A program made the translations under genes and the position numbers. Positions 8,736 to 18,964 of a stretch of DNA of 64,000 nucleotides are shown piece by piece. The stretch comes from Mantamonas sphyraenae (Eukaryota > CRuMs > Mantamonadidae), in NCBI GenBank assembly GCA_026936335.1, contig JAPMXV010000018.1:62001-126000 (forward strand), written 5' to 3'. The first letter of the stretch is position 1. Each line of letters opens with the position of its first letter. The notes beneath the pieces were generated by a model. The model did no database searches. It was not told the DNA's origin and saw nothing but the letters and a program-made list of their open reading frames with translations.

Positions 8736-11700
8736 ATGCTCGCATCCAAGCACACACCCAATCTCATCGTGTTGACCACTTGCTCCTTGTGGCTGCTCGC
8801 TGTGGCACTTCCCTGTGTCGTCCACGCCGCGGTGGAGCCCACCCACTTTGAGTTTGTTGTCCCGCCTCCCACCTCTGTCAAGTCGGGATCCCCGTTCCCC
8901 AACAACATGGTCGTGCGTCTCCTGGACAGCGCTGGCCGTCAGGTGAACATTTCCGGCCTGCCAATATCCATGAGCTGCCTCCCGACGCCGGATGCCGTCC
9001 CTGGAGGCCACGCCGTCTCCGACACCTTTGGTCACGCCTACTTCCAGGACACCATCATCTATGGCGTGCCTGGCACGGTTTACAACTGTCTCTTTCAGTT
9101 TGAAACCCAACAGTACACCATTGCTCGCACAGAGGTGCCCATTGCACTTTTCCCCTGCCCGGCCCTCCAGGACTACGATCCTGTCAGTGCCCGCTGCAAG
9201 TGTTCCAAGGGTTACTTCCTTGTCACTGAACGAGGCACCTCAAACTCCACGTGCACACCGTGTCCACGCGGCACCTACAAGGACATTGTCGGCGATGATC
9301 AGTGCCGCAACTGCCCTCCGCTTCGCGACACCTCTCCCGACGCTTCTGCAGCAACCTCTCTCTCCCAATGCCTCTGCAAAGAAAACTATTATCTCGAAGC
9401 ATCCAATGGCGCATGCCAAGTTTGCCCCGTCGGTGCTCTCTGTGGTGTGGGCAACCAACTCAGCGTGGCCCCAGGATACTGGACTGCCGACAAAAAGAGT
9501 ACGTCTTTCCACCCCCCCACCCCCCGGTCCTTTCTCTCCTCCCCTCCCACTTGGTCCTCTCACACGCTGACACCCCTCCTCTGCAGCCTTCCTACGCTGC
9601 CCAAATCAGGCTGCATGCCTGGGAGGCGACCAGAACGCAACGTGCGCCTCAGGATATACGGGTCCTCTGTGTGCAGGATGCATGCATGGCTTTGGCAAGG
9701 ACAGTGCACTCAGCTGTGTTGCCTGCCCGCCTCTTGTCGGCTCGGTCTTTCTCTGGCTCCTCCTCCTCGTCCTCTTTGTGGCCCTCATCTCCCTCCTCAC
9801 GTGGATGAGCAAGGTCCAGGGTGTGGCTTTCGACGCCACAAAGATCCTCATCGACTACCTTCAAGCCCTTGCACTCATTGGCGGCTTCAGCGTCAAGTGG
9901 CCCGTCGTACGCGCCCTCCTCTACGACGCCTTTGGCCTCACCCTCTTCCGAGGTGCCATCCCAGAGGTCGAATGTCTCTTTTCTGGCTACTACGATCGCT
10001 ACTCCATCTACTCCACAATGCCCTTTCTCCTGGCCGTCCTTGCCACAGGCATCTTTGGCTTGCTCCAGTTTGCCCGCCGCTATCGGCTGGCCAACGCCAA
10101 GCCTGGCTCTGCTGTGGAACAGGGCGGCCTTGCCATTTCGCCTCTGGCCAATGGCGCCTCTGTGTTTGTCATGTCCCTCTTTCTGATGTACCCCACAGTC
10201 ACCTCCGTTGCCATGGACATGGAAAACTGCACCACCTATGGCACGCAGACCGTCATGGCAACCGATACGTCCATCGATTGCACCACCTCGCAGCACGCCC
10301 AATTCAAAACAATCGGCGCAATCTCTGGCTGGACCTATGCCCTTCTCATTCCCGTCCTCATCTACTTTTTCGCCAACCGCCGACGCAACTACCTCGAAGC
10401 CCAGATGGGCATCGACCGCTCGCAAGACAAGCTGGAGAGGAACACAATGGTGTCTGTCCCCCTGGGTGACGGCCGCACCGTTCTTGTGCCCACGAAATCC
10501 ATCCGTATTGCCACTCGCGCCATCGCCACCCCTGTCCCGCAGGCCGTGGCCTTTGAGCCGCCTGCACACACACCGTCCTCCACACTGGCTGCTGCACAAA
10601 AGGCAGCAGCTCGCTTTGCAGAACCCGAGAGCGATGATGACGACGATGACGACGACGATGGACCAAAGGGAACCAATGCTGCTGATCGTCCTCGCATGCA
10701 GTCCACCGTACGCTTTGCCAACGTGCAGATCAAGCACATCGATGACGATGAGGACGTCGACGACGGCAGTGAGGCCGAAGTACAGGAGCACCAGCTCGGC
10801 GAGTACGAAGACGAGGAGGAGGACGACGATGACGTGGCCCCGCACGCCGTCGGCACGCCCATGCGAGCAAACAGACGCATCGATCTCTCCTCTTCCACAG
10901 CCGCCTCCTCCTACAACTACTCCACCTACCTGTCGCCCTCCACCTCCATCAGCGCCGGCAGCCCTGCACCGCGCACCCGAAGTGTCTACTCTGTACGATC
11001 CCGCCGTGGTGCCGGAGGACGCTCCACCCTGCGTCAGTCTGTCATGATCAAGAATGCCCTCGATCTGGACAATGCCGGCGCAACCGGCCCTGGTGCCGCC
11101 CTGTACGATGACGACGACGTGGATCTTCAGCCCGTCGGCCGCACCGTGCGTGTCAAGTCCATCAAGATGAACATGAAGACCACGAGCTTTGCCATGCCCT
11201 CCAAGGCCCAGGTCGAAGAAGCAGTCGAGGAAGAGATGTTTGTCGAATCCGTGGACAACGAGCTCTCCTTCCACCTGGAACAGGGCCCGCTGGCCTTTCT
11301 CTACGCCCCATACAAGAGCTCGCGCTACGGATGGGAAGTGGTTGTGTTTGGACGCAAGCTGATCCTTGTCATGTGCCTGGCTTTCCTCTCGGATCTGCCT
11401 CTGGCCCAGTGCGTGTCCGCCCTGTGGTGCTGGTTCCTGGTCACGGTCTTTACCTCCCGCGTGAAGCCACACGAAAACCGCATGATCTGGCGCTTGGATA
11501 TGCTCTCTCTGTACACCTGCAACTTTGTCATGCTCACCAGCGCCCTGTTTGCAGACGAAATCGACCTCGGCCCGCGGTACAATTCCGCGCTCAACCTCCT
11601 TCAGGTCATCATCATCATCATCGTCCTCCTCATGGGTTTCCTCTTTACCTTTATGGTCGTGTTTGCCATATCGCCGACCGTCCACGAACGCACACGCAAG

Positions 11701-12009
11701 TGGCCCATCATCCGCGCCCTCATTCGTGGCGTCGACGACGAGGACGAGCTCACCATTGTCGAAGCAAACAACTTTGTCGACGCCGTCTCGCGCCGCAAGT
11801 CCCGCGCCATCCAGCATGCCGTCGACGACTTGCACACCTCCATCTCCACACGCTACAGCCGCACCATCTCTTCCGCCGCGCGGGCCCCGTACAGCAAGAA
11901 CACTCTTGGGAACAGGGTGGCTCACGAACGAGGCCGCACCATGTTCAATGACCTCAGCGACCGCAGTTCCACAAACGAGTCCCTGGAACGTCCCTTGATC
12001 GACCCGTAG
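8736..12009 (+). CDS. Large secreted-face, Cys-rich, multi-pass membrane protein
   Basis: Exons 8736-9498 and 9587-12009 (intron 88 bp, GTACGT donor, CGCTGACACC branch, CTGCAG acceptor), 1061 aa in phase. The N-terminus MLASKHTPNLIV ... WLLAVALPCVVHA is a signal peptide and decides the start over an ATG at 8673. Next come a beta-rich domain (~35-140), then Cys-rich repeats of ephrin-receptor/GCC2-GCC3 type (CPRGTYKDIVGDDQCRNCPP, YLEASNGACQVCP, GYTGPLCAGC). About eight hydrophobic segments follow, four before and four after a ~370-residue cytoplasmic loop rich in Asp/Glu and Ser. The last helix is ALNLLQVIIIIIVLLMGFLF. This architecture of Cys-rich ectodomain plus multi-pass module recurs in protist surface receptors or transporters; no specific function can be assigned. 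Confidence 0.78.
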
Positions 12010-12059
12010 GGCAGGCAAGCCTGCACACGGCAATGCAGCACAATCGTCTCCAACAAACC

Positions 12060-13078
12060 ATGTCTTCTGCCGCCCCTGGCATTCTTGCCTACTTTGTGGA
12101 CAACGAACAAGTGTTCTTTCAGTACTATGTTGCTGGTTGGCTGGCCATGGCTGCCTTTCTCCTCGTCGTCCTGGTGTTTGTCACCGCCCCACACGGCAAG
12201 CACGCCAGCTCCGGGTACGTCGTCCCCCTTTCCCTGCCCGACGCATAGTTCCCCTCCCATGCCTTCTTCCCATCCACTCCCTCTTTCACTGCACCCCGTG
12301 CTGCCTCTCGTCCCACGCGCGGCAAAACCCTCCGGGGCCCATCACTCTGACACACCCATCGCCCCCCACACACGGCCACAGTTGGGGTCCCGAGCTGCCC
12401 GACCAACGATTGGGCTGGGTGCTCATGGAGGCCCCTGCTCCACTCCTGGCCACCTACTTCTACACGCTGAGTGCTCCCGAGCAGCGCACCTTGACGACAA
12501 AGGTGTTTTTCGCCATGTTTATGCTGCACTACGTCCACCGTGCCTTTATCTATCCGCTCAACATGCGTGGCAAGAAGAGCATGCCTGTGCTCATCATGCT
12601 CTCTGCCCTCTGCTTCAACCTCTGCAGTGGATACCTCAACGGCCGCAGCCTGTTCCATTTCGCCCCAGCACGCGACGATGCATACCTCACCTCGCCCCAG
12701 TTCCTCGTCGGGCTCGCTCTCTTTGCCATTGGCATGTTTGTCAACATCCAAAGCGACTACATTCTGCTCAACCTCCGCAAGCCTGGCGAAACCGGCTACA
12801 AAATCCCGCACGGAGGCCTCTACGAGTACGTCTCTGCTCCCAACTACGCTGGCGAGTGCCTCGAGTGGCTCGGCTACGCACTGGCCACCTGGTATCCCCT
12901 GTTTCCCATCGACTCCTTTGGCGGCATCCTCTCCTGGGCCTCGCCTGGACTCGCTTTTGCTCTCATGATCATCGTCACCATCGCCCCGCGCGGCTACAAA
13001 TCCCACCAGTGGTACCTCGCCAAGTTCAAGGAAGACTACCCGGCCCAACGTAAGGCTCTCATCCCGTATCTGTTGTGA
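12060..13078 (+). CDS. SRD5A1: Steroid 5-alpha-reductase-like (3-oxo-5-alpha-steroid 4-dehydrogenase family)
   Basis: Exons 12060-12214 and 12382-13078 (intron 167 bp, GTACGT donor, CTGACAC branch), 283 aa. The splice rebuilds the conserved HGKHASSGWGPELP motif. The C-terminal half carries the family signature: SDYILLNLRKPGETGYKIPHGG, then LYEYVSAPNYAGECLEW and a final KFKEDYPAQRKALIPYLL. These form the NADPH site and membrane core of DET2/SRD5A enzymes, which reduce the delta-4 double bond of 3-oxo-steroids. About six membrane helices are visible. The ER is the expected location. Only 50 bp separate its ATG from the previous gene's stop. Length is close to the ~260 aa of the family. Confidence 0.9.
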
Positions 13079-13341
13079 ATGCACTTCATGTGGCGCTGGT
13101 CAATCCAAACAAACAAGTGCCCCACGATGGTTGTTGGCTACCCTCTCCCCATTTGTCATCTTCAGCCCCGGCCCCCCCTTGCAACCCTCTTACACGCTTT
13201 TCCTTCCTTCCATCGGTCACATTCCTGCAGTACTCGCGTATTTTTAACCAGTTGCCCGCCAAGAAGAAGGCTGAGACTACGCCGTCCTCGTCGTCGTCGG
13301 ACACTCCCTCCGCGTCCACCTCCCAAGGATCCTCTGCCAGC

Positions 13342-13959
13342 ATGAGCACAACGAGCAACCAAAACAAGCCGCGTCGACGCCCCACACTCGTCCGCATGCA
13401 GCCACGTGCTCTCAAGGTGACGCCCAAGCCGGCCGCCGCAAGTGCACCGGTTGCCTCTGCAGCTTCTGCCTCGTCTTCCTCGTCAGCAAGCAGCAGTACA
13501 CACACCAGCTCCGTCGCCAGCTCCGCATCCAGCACAGACACCAGCATGGACGACACCACTACCACACACACACCCATCCAGACTGCAGACGCACCCAACG
13601 CCGACTGGGGCACCTTTGACGACCCCTACGATCCGTTCCGCCCCAACGACTTTGACATGATTGCCGCCACCGAGGAGGAGGAAGCCCAAAAGGCACGTCA
13701 GGCCCAGTCCATGCCAGTGTTTGACCCGCATGCACAGCCAGAACCGCTCAAACGTCCCAGGCTCGACCTCAATGCAACCGCGGAGGACGTCCTACGACAG
13801 CGTCAGCTCCTCTCCATGGGCATGGGTGCTTCGATGCACACGGACATGTCCATGTCTGCGTCCAGGGACCCCTACGGGTTTGACGACATGATCGATGACG
13901 TCATGGGCACCAAGAAACGCCAGCGCATCCAACCCGACCTCGCCCCGTCTTCCCCATGA
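13342..13959 (+). CDS. Low-complexity protein with weak likeness to the SPF45/RBM17 N-terminus
   Basis: The frame is open from 13075, but its first ATG is at 13342. A plausible acceptor (CTGCAG before 13231) precedes YSRIFNQLPAKKKAETT, so an upstream exon with the true start may exist between 13079 and 13230; I could not fix it. The sequence is Ser/Thr-rich, followed by WGTFDDPYDPFRPNDFDMI and a charged helix EEEEAQKARQAQ. The combination of an FxxLxxQLxxKKA-like helix and a YDPxxPNDY-like motif recalls the N-terminus of splicing factor SPF45. The G-patch and RRM of that family are absent, so the likeness may be superficial. The stop overlaps the next gene's ATG (ATGA at 13956-13959). Confidence 0.5.
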   Translation: MSTTSNQNKPRRRPTLVRMQPRALKVTPKPAAASAPVASAASASSSSSASSSTHTSSVASSASSTDTSMDDTTTTHTPIQTADAPNADWGTFDDPYDPFRPNDFDMIAATEEEEAQKARQAQSMPVFDPHAQPEPLKRPRLDLNATAEDVLRQRQLLSMGMGASMHTDMSMSASRDPYGFDDMIDDVMGTKKRQRIQPDLAPSSP

Positions 13960-15926
13960 CGAAGCGATTGCGTTTCGAACACGATCTCCTCGACGGACTT
14001 CCGTTTGACGAGCACGACCATCACGACGTGCGTCACGCAGACGAATGCGAGGAGTCCATAGAAGACGACGACAACGACCACGGCGACGGCGAGAGCCAAC
14101 ACGCCCTCCACCACACCAAGCGTGCAAGGTTGTCCGACTTTGTGCAAAGCAGCCTCCTCGTACACACACGCAAGGCCAAACCGTTGTCGTTCCGTCGCTC
14201 CCCAAGCGCCTCCAGCAAGAACCTCGAGATGATGCGCAACCCGAGACTCAAGGCCAAGTAAGTGCACCACTCGGACCCCGACCTTCCCTGCCACCACACC
14301 TGTCCCACGCATATCTTTGTTCCACGCATCCACATGCCTACGTCTGCTGCCGCACTCCTCTGTGGGCTCGTCACCAGCCTCTCGCGCCAACTTGGCGCCA
14401 AAAACACGGGCATCAGCGCTCACACGGCTCACTGCGCTTGAAGGATGATTGGAAGCGTAGCACAGGTGTGGCACATGCAGTACAATGGCAGCGTTGGCCA
14501 CAGCGCGCGCATGAACGCACACATGCGTGCTGTACACTGCCTGAACGCAGGTCAACTCGTGCTCGACATTGCCGCGCCACGCAGGCCGTACCTGGCCAGC
14601 TACGTGCACATGCAACAAAGCGCAAGCGTGTACAACACACCTGCTCCGCAGTCCATGGCCTTTGACAAGGCCGGCGAGCTGTTGCTGCTGTCCAACAAAC
14701 TGGGCCACACCTTGTACCATTTCGAACACCTCCTCGACGCACACGGAACGCACGCTTTTGACACGCAAGCATGGCACGACAAACAGCGCACAAAGTGGAT
14801 GGCGCAGTGCGACAAAGACAGCCTCGTGGACCAGTGGTGGGCTGACAAGCCCCTGCACATGAATGTGGCCCGCGGCAACTTTGTCGCCCCGCGCGACCTT
14901 GCCGTCTCCCCGCAACACATCCTCCACTTGCCTCACCTGGGCACCCTCTCCTCTCTTCAGTGGAACCCCACCGCCTCCGCAGAAATCCTCACCGCCCCTC
15001 GCTTCCTCTCCACGCTCCAGCTGTTTGACCTCGAAATCTGCCAGCACGACAAGCCCACCCTCGAACTCCGCTTTGACTCCCCGTGCACATCCGCAACCTT
15101 TGTACCTGACGCTCACCTCGTCGTCGGCGCCTCTCGTGCACGCAACATCTCCCTCTATGATGCTCGGGTCAGCATCACCAAACCGCGCAAGCGACTCAAG
15201 ACTCCGTACACACACGACTCTCTCCTCGCTTGCGGTACCAAGCTTGTCACAGGCACTACCTCGGGTCACATTGTCCTTTACGACCTGCGATTCCCGCAAC
15301 GCCAGCTCAAAGTGTACAACTGGCTTGAACAGAGCGCCAAAAGCACCTCGGTCGAGTACATCACAAACTCCTGGCGCAGCAAACCTAACCAATCGGCCAT
15401 TCTCTCTTTGTGCCTCAGTCCAAACCCGCGCACACCAGACCTCGTGGCCTTTCACGCAGAAAACGACGTCGTCGGACAAATCGACCTCACCGACGGCTCC
15501 GTACTCTCACTTGTCTCGCCCAACGCCTCTCCGCTGGTCTCCCAGGAGTCAAGCACTTCCTCCTCCTCCTCCTCCTCCTCTCTTTCTTCTTCCTCCTCCT
15601 CCTCTTCTGTACCAGGAAACACCATGTCCGATGCCGAGCGCAGAGCAGAAGTGCTCCAACAGATCAACACCATGTATCGCTTTGCCAACTTTACCAAGCG
15701 CACCGCCTCGTTCTACAACGCTTCTCCCAATGCAAACCTGTTTGCAGCGCCAACCCGCCTGGGCGAAGGCATGCTGGTTGACTTTGGCAACAATTCGATG
15801 GACACAGCTCACCTTTTGGGGTCCATTCACAGTCCACTGCCCATCACAAATCTCTGCGCACATCCAACCTATCCGTACATGCTCCTGGGTGCCCTCGATG
15901 ACTCGCTCATCCTCGCAGGTCTCTGA
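13956..15926 (+). CDS. WD-repeat-like beta-propeller protein of unknown family
   Basis: Exons 13956-14257 and 14444-15926 (intron 186 bp, GTAAGT donor, acceptor TTGAAG), 594 aa in phase. Exon 1 encodes a charged, His/Asp-rich N-terminus ending NPRLKAK. Exon 2 has several WD-like strands: LSSLQWNPTASAEILTA, TSATFVPDAHLVVGASR, NISLYDAR, LVTGTTSGHIVLYDLRFP, and a final ITNLCAHPTYPYMLLGALDDS. The spacing suggests a degenerate seven-bladed propeller interrupted by a poly-Ser insert encoded by TCC repeats (15558-15608). I cannot assign it to a complex. The start at 13956 overlaps the preceding stop codon. Its intron carries an E2F-like palindrome. Confidence 0.7.
14394..14403. promoter_or_regulatory. 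E2F-like motif in the WD gene's 5' intron
   Basis: The sequence CTTGGCGCCAAAA contains TTTGGCGCC on the minus strand and a second GCGCCAA lies 10 bp upstream. Both match the E2F consensus TTTSSCGC. Inferred from sequence only. Confidence 0.35.
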
Positions 15927-15954
15927 CTGGACCACCTCCCTCAGCTCTCTGCCC

Positions 15955-18858
15955 TCACGAGAAATCAAACCCTTCGCACCCCTCTCGCACTGCAGTCAGG
16001 ATCCTGGCTTCCATGATGTGAAACTCCGGATACTCGGGAATCTTGAGGGTGTTGAAACACGTGGCCGCGCTCGGCAGGTCCCACTCCTCGCTGTCGCTGC
16101 CCTTGCTGCGCACCTTGAGGCGTGGGTTCAAGTCCGCAAAGCCATTCAGCGGGATCTGCGACGTTCCTGTGATAAACTGCAACAGTTTTGCTCGGTCTTC
16201 GTTGCCCATGTTGTCCACAATGAGCCAGAACCACTCCCGCACCTGGCTGCTCAGCCCCTCCATCGTCGTGTGCTTCCGCATGTCCTTCACATCCACCACC
16301 GGCGATCCCGAAATCAGCAGCTCCAGTTCTTGTTCGTCAAACAGTGCAATCAGATTCTCCGGAAGCACGCTGTAGAACCCGGTGCAGAATGCTTCGATCT
16401 GTGCCTTGGCACGCACTCGGAACGTGTGGTCGGCCAGCATCTGCAAAAACTCCCACTTGTTGCCGTCCGTCACTGCCATTTTGTCGCCCCCCTTGCGCAA
16501 TGGCGTCTCCACAACCTTGCCGTCCACCGTCTCGCTCGCGACAAACGTCATATCCAGGTCCTCCACACTGTGCTCCAGGATGTATCGCATCGACGTGTAC
16601 GTTTGCGGTTGATCCTGTGCGAAATCCGAAAAGCTCACCGGAATGCCACACACCTGCTTGCGGAACGAACGTGTGAACGAACACGGGATCAAATGCGCAC
16701 GGCCCACCGTCGTGTCCCAAATCGACTTGGCCACAAATCGCCCGGCAAACTCAAACAGCTCCAGCGACCGGTCGCTCTTGCCAAAGAATCCCTTGCGCGT
16801 CACCTTGAACTCTGGGTTGGGGTGCATCAACGACGAGTCCGACTGCTCCTCGTCCAGCGGCACAAACATCCCGTCCCCGCTGCGGTCGCCAAACATGGCC
16901 TTGGCCAGCAGCGTGAACCACTCGCGCGACAGACCGCCTGCATCCACACCTGGTTCGCCTTTGAAGCGAACACGAAACTCTCGCCTCCACTGCACACCCG
17001 TCAGTGACTCCAGTGCCTTTTGGCTGCTCTCGATCAGGTTGTTGCGGTCCACCTCCAGGACCACCCGTTGCGACGAAACATTGAGCGGCATGATCTGCTC
17101 CTTCAGTTTCCTACGACGCGACTCAAGGTTCTCTGCACAGCCGCTGTCCCGATGATGCATAAACACGCCGGTCAGCAGCACCGGCAGGTTGATCTGATCC
17201 AAGCTTGCGTTCTTGATTGTCGTCGACAGCTTTTGTACGCGCAGTTTCATCACATTCCGCGTGTCGCTGATCATCAGACACTCCATGTCGCCTTCCACAG
17301 GTCGCATAAGCACACTGCGACGCACCTTGAAACTCGCCAGCCTCCACGTCGGGAACAGCGAGTCGAACATCTTCCAGAAGCTGTTCTCCACCACGTACAT
17401 CTGCGCATCGCTCAGCACACACTCCACTTCCTTGCCCTCCTTCACCATGGCATGCTCTTCTCGTACAAGCGACGGGGATGCCGATGATGAGGACGACGAT
17501 GAGGACGACGAGCTTCCCTCGCCTCCTCCCTCGTCTCCTTCCACATCGTCCACCGGCAGCTGCATCCCCAGCTGCGAAAAGTATTCCAGCGTAGCCACAA
17601 ACTTGATGGGTTCTCCGGCCGCCACAGCTTGTGTGATGGCGTAGCGCTCAAAGGCGTTGAGTACCAGGAAGCTGCTGGTGTTGACCACAAGCTGCACGTC
17701 GCCGTAGGTCACGCTGGGTACTTGGAATCCGCTCTCCGTACACGTAAACAGCATGTCATAAGTGCCATTGGCATTGTCCACTGGTACACAGGTGCACGTG
17801 CGTCCGTTCAACGTCAACGCCAGCCGGCTGGGATCCAGACAACTCTCCCGGATCTCGTTTCCATGTGCGTCGCGACATTTGACCACCAGAGTCAACGGGG
17901 TGTTTTGAAGATGGAGTGCCACCCCAGCGTCCACCTGCTCCTCGCCAGAGCCCCCGTGCTCGTCTCCCGTCGCCTTCAGCTCCACGCGCGACACCGACGG
18001 CTCAAAGTCCCCCGCAATGGCGGTGACCATCTGTTGACTCACGCGTTTTGGGCCCAACCATACACTGACACGATAGACGCCCATCTTGCGCACGACAAAC
18101 TCGCTGCGCAGGCTCTCCACACGTCGTTCCTGGGACTTTGACGCCGCACTCTTTCCGTCCACTTGGCCACCTGCCGCACTCCGCCGTTGCGCATCATCCA
18201 CACCATCACTCGTCCCCTGTGCACTGTTGTCATCCTTCTTGCTCTGCTCCACACGCACTTCCTGCGTCGAATTGGCCAGCCACGAGACGCGCACCGGCGA
18301 CGGAACAACCGAATTCGGCCCGGAATCCACACGCACCTGCCACTCGTCCACGCGCGCCTTGGATTCACTCACGGGGTCGCCGTCGTATGTCACAGGACGC
18401 ACCTCCACTGTGTACGCCTTGCCCGCACGCACGGTATCGGGCACCGTCACCACATCGGAGAGCAGATCCATCTCGTCGCCGTTCGACACCACCTGCACAG
18501 AGTGAAACAACGTGGTTGTCACGGGATGTTCCGACACAGAGCGGGACACTGCACGGCGAAGACGACTTCGCATGGGCAGGAAGCAAAAGAGCAACACCAG
18601 GCAGCTGATGATGCGGAGCCAGTTGTCCACGAGGTAGCGAATCAAGAGGACAGCCACGTTCAACGTAAGCACCCCACGCACCTTGCGCCACTTGCGCATC
18701 ATGACAGCGTACGCAACAAACGGAATGCTTCCCCAAGGGAGAATCTCCACGAGCATTCCCACGAGTGTCGACAACGCACGATTGCCCGTCTCGGACGCGG
18801 TCACAATCGCCACCAGCACCCAGGGCACACGGGATGACCAGAAATTGTTCCCTTGCAT
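15955..18858 (-). CDS. AREL1: AREL1-type HECT E3 ubiquitin ligase with N-terminal membrane helices and filamin-like repeats
   Basis: Single exon, 967 aa from the ATG at 18858. Residues ~5-110 hold about three hydrophobic segments (VPWVLVAIVTA, SIPFVAYAVMM, IISCLVLLFCFLPM). Two immunoglobulin-like filamin repeats follow (~130-260; ~320-470, with PLTLVVKCRDAHGNEI and NANGTYDMLFTCTESG). A linker containing SFWKMFDSLFPTWRLASFKV corresponds to the AREL1 region before HECT. The C-terminal ~350 residues are a full HECT domain (EPGVDAGGLSREWF, LHPNP-like MHPNPEF, LFDEQELELLISG, TGTSQIPLNGF), with the catalytic Cys in LPSAATCFN at about residue 934. AREL1 in animals ubiquitinates IAP antagonists; here only the ligase chemistry is safe to infer. 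Its stop is 28 bp from the convergent WD gene's stop. Confidence 0.9.
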   Translation of the reverse strand: MQGNNFWSSRVPWVLVAIVTASETGNRALSTLVGMLVEILPWGSIPFVAYAVMMRKWRKVRGVLTLNVAVLLIRYLVDNWLRIISCLVLLFCFLPMRSRLRRAVSRSVSEHPVTTTLFHSVQVVSNGDEMDLLSDVVTVPDTVRAGKAYTVEVRPVTYDGDPVSESKARVDEWQVRVDSGPNSVVPSPVRVSWLANSTQEVRVEQSKKDDNSAQGTSDGVDDAQRRSAAGGQVDGKSAASKSQERRVESLRSEFVVRKMGVYRVSVWLGPKRVSQQMVTAIAGDFEPSVSRVELKATGDEHGGSGEEQVDAGVALHLQNTPLTLVVKCRDAHGNEIRESCLDPSRLALTLNGRTCTCVPVDNANGTYDMLFTCTESGFQVPSVTYGDVQLVVNTSSFLVLNAFERYAITQAVAAGEPIKFVATLEYFSQLGMQLPVDDVEGDEGGGEGSSSSSSSSSSSASPSLVREEHAMVKEGKEVECVLSDAQMYVVENSFWKMFDSLFPTWRLASFKVRRSVLMRPVEGDMECLMISDTRNVMKLRVQKLSTTIKNASLDQINLPVLLTGVFMHHRDSGCAENLESRRRKLKEQIMPLNVSSQRVVLEVDRNNLIESSQKALESLTGVQWRREFRVRFKGEPGVDAGGLSREWFTLLAKAMFGDRSGDGMFVPLDEEQSDSSLMHPNPEFKVTRKGFFGKSDRSLELFEFAGRFVAKSIWDTTVGRAHLIPCSFTRSFRKQVCGIPVSFSDFAQDQPQTYTSMRYILEHSVEDLDMTFVASETVDGKVVETPLRKGGDKMAVTDGNKWEFLQMLADHTFRVRAKAQIEAFCTGFYSVLPENLIALFDEQELELLISGSPVVDVKDMRKHTTMEGLSSQVREWFWLIVDNMGNEDRAKLLQFITGTSQIPLNGFADLNPRLKVRSKGSDSEEWDLPSAATCFNTLKIPEYPEFHIMEARILTAVREGCEGFDFS

Positions 18859-18964
18859 CCTTTGCACGATGGTGTGTGTGGGTGGTTGTGGGTGTGGTGT
18901 CAACGGGTATGTTTTGCGCGACCTGCGCCGCACTTGCCAACGCCGTCTCCCCTTTCCCCATCCA
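18859..18964. promoter_or_regulatory. 106-bp divergent region with GT-rich tract
   Basis: It lies between the ATGs of the AREL1-like gene (-) and the Ca2+-ATPase (+). The left half is GT-rich (GTGTGTGTGGGTGGTTGTGG), the right half C-rich. No TATA box was seen. Confidence 0.4.

Noticed and set aside
9649..12033. Minus-strand open frame (~794 codons) opposite the membrane protein
   Set aside because: Antisense shadow; the plus strand has a signal peptide, splice-consistent exons and membrane helices.
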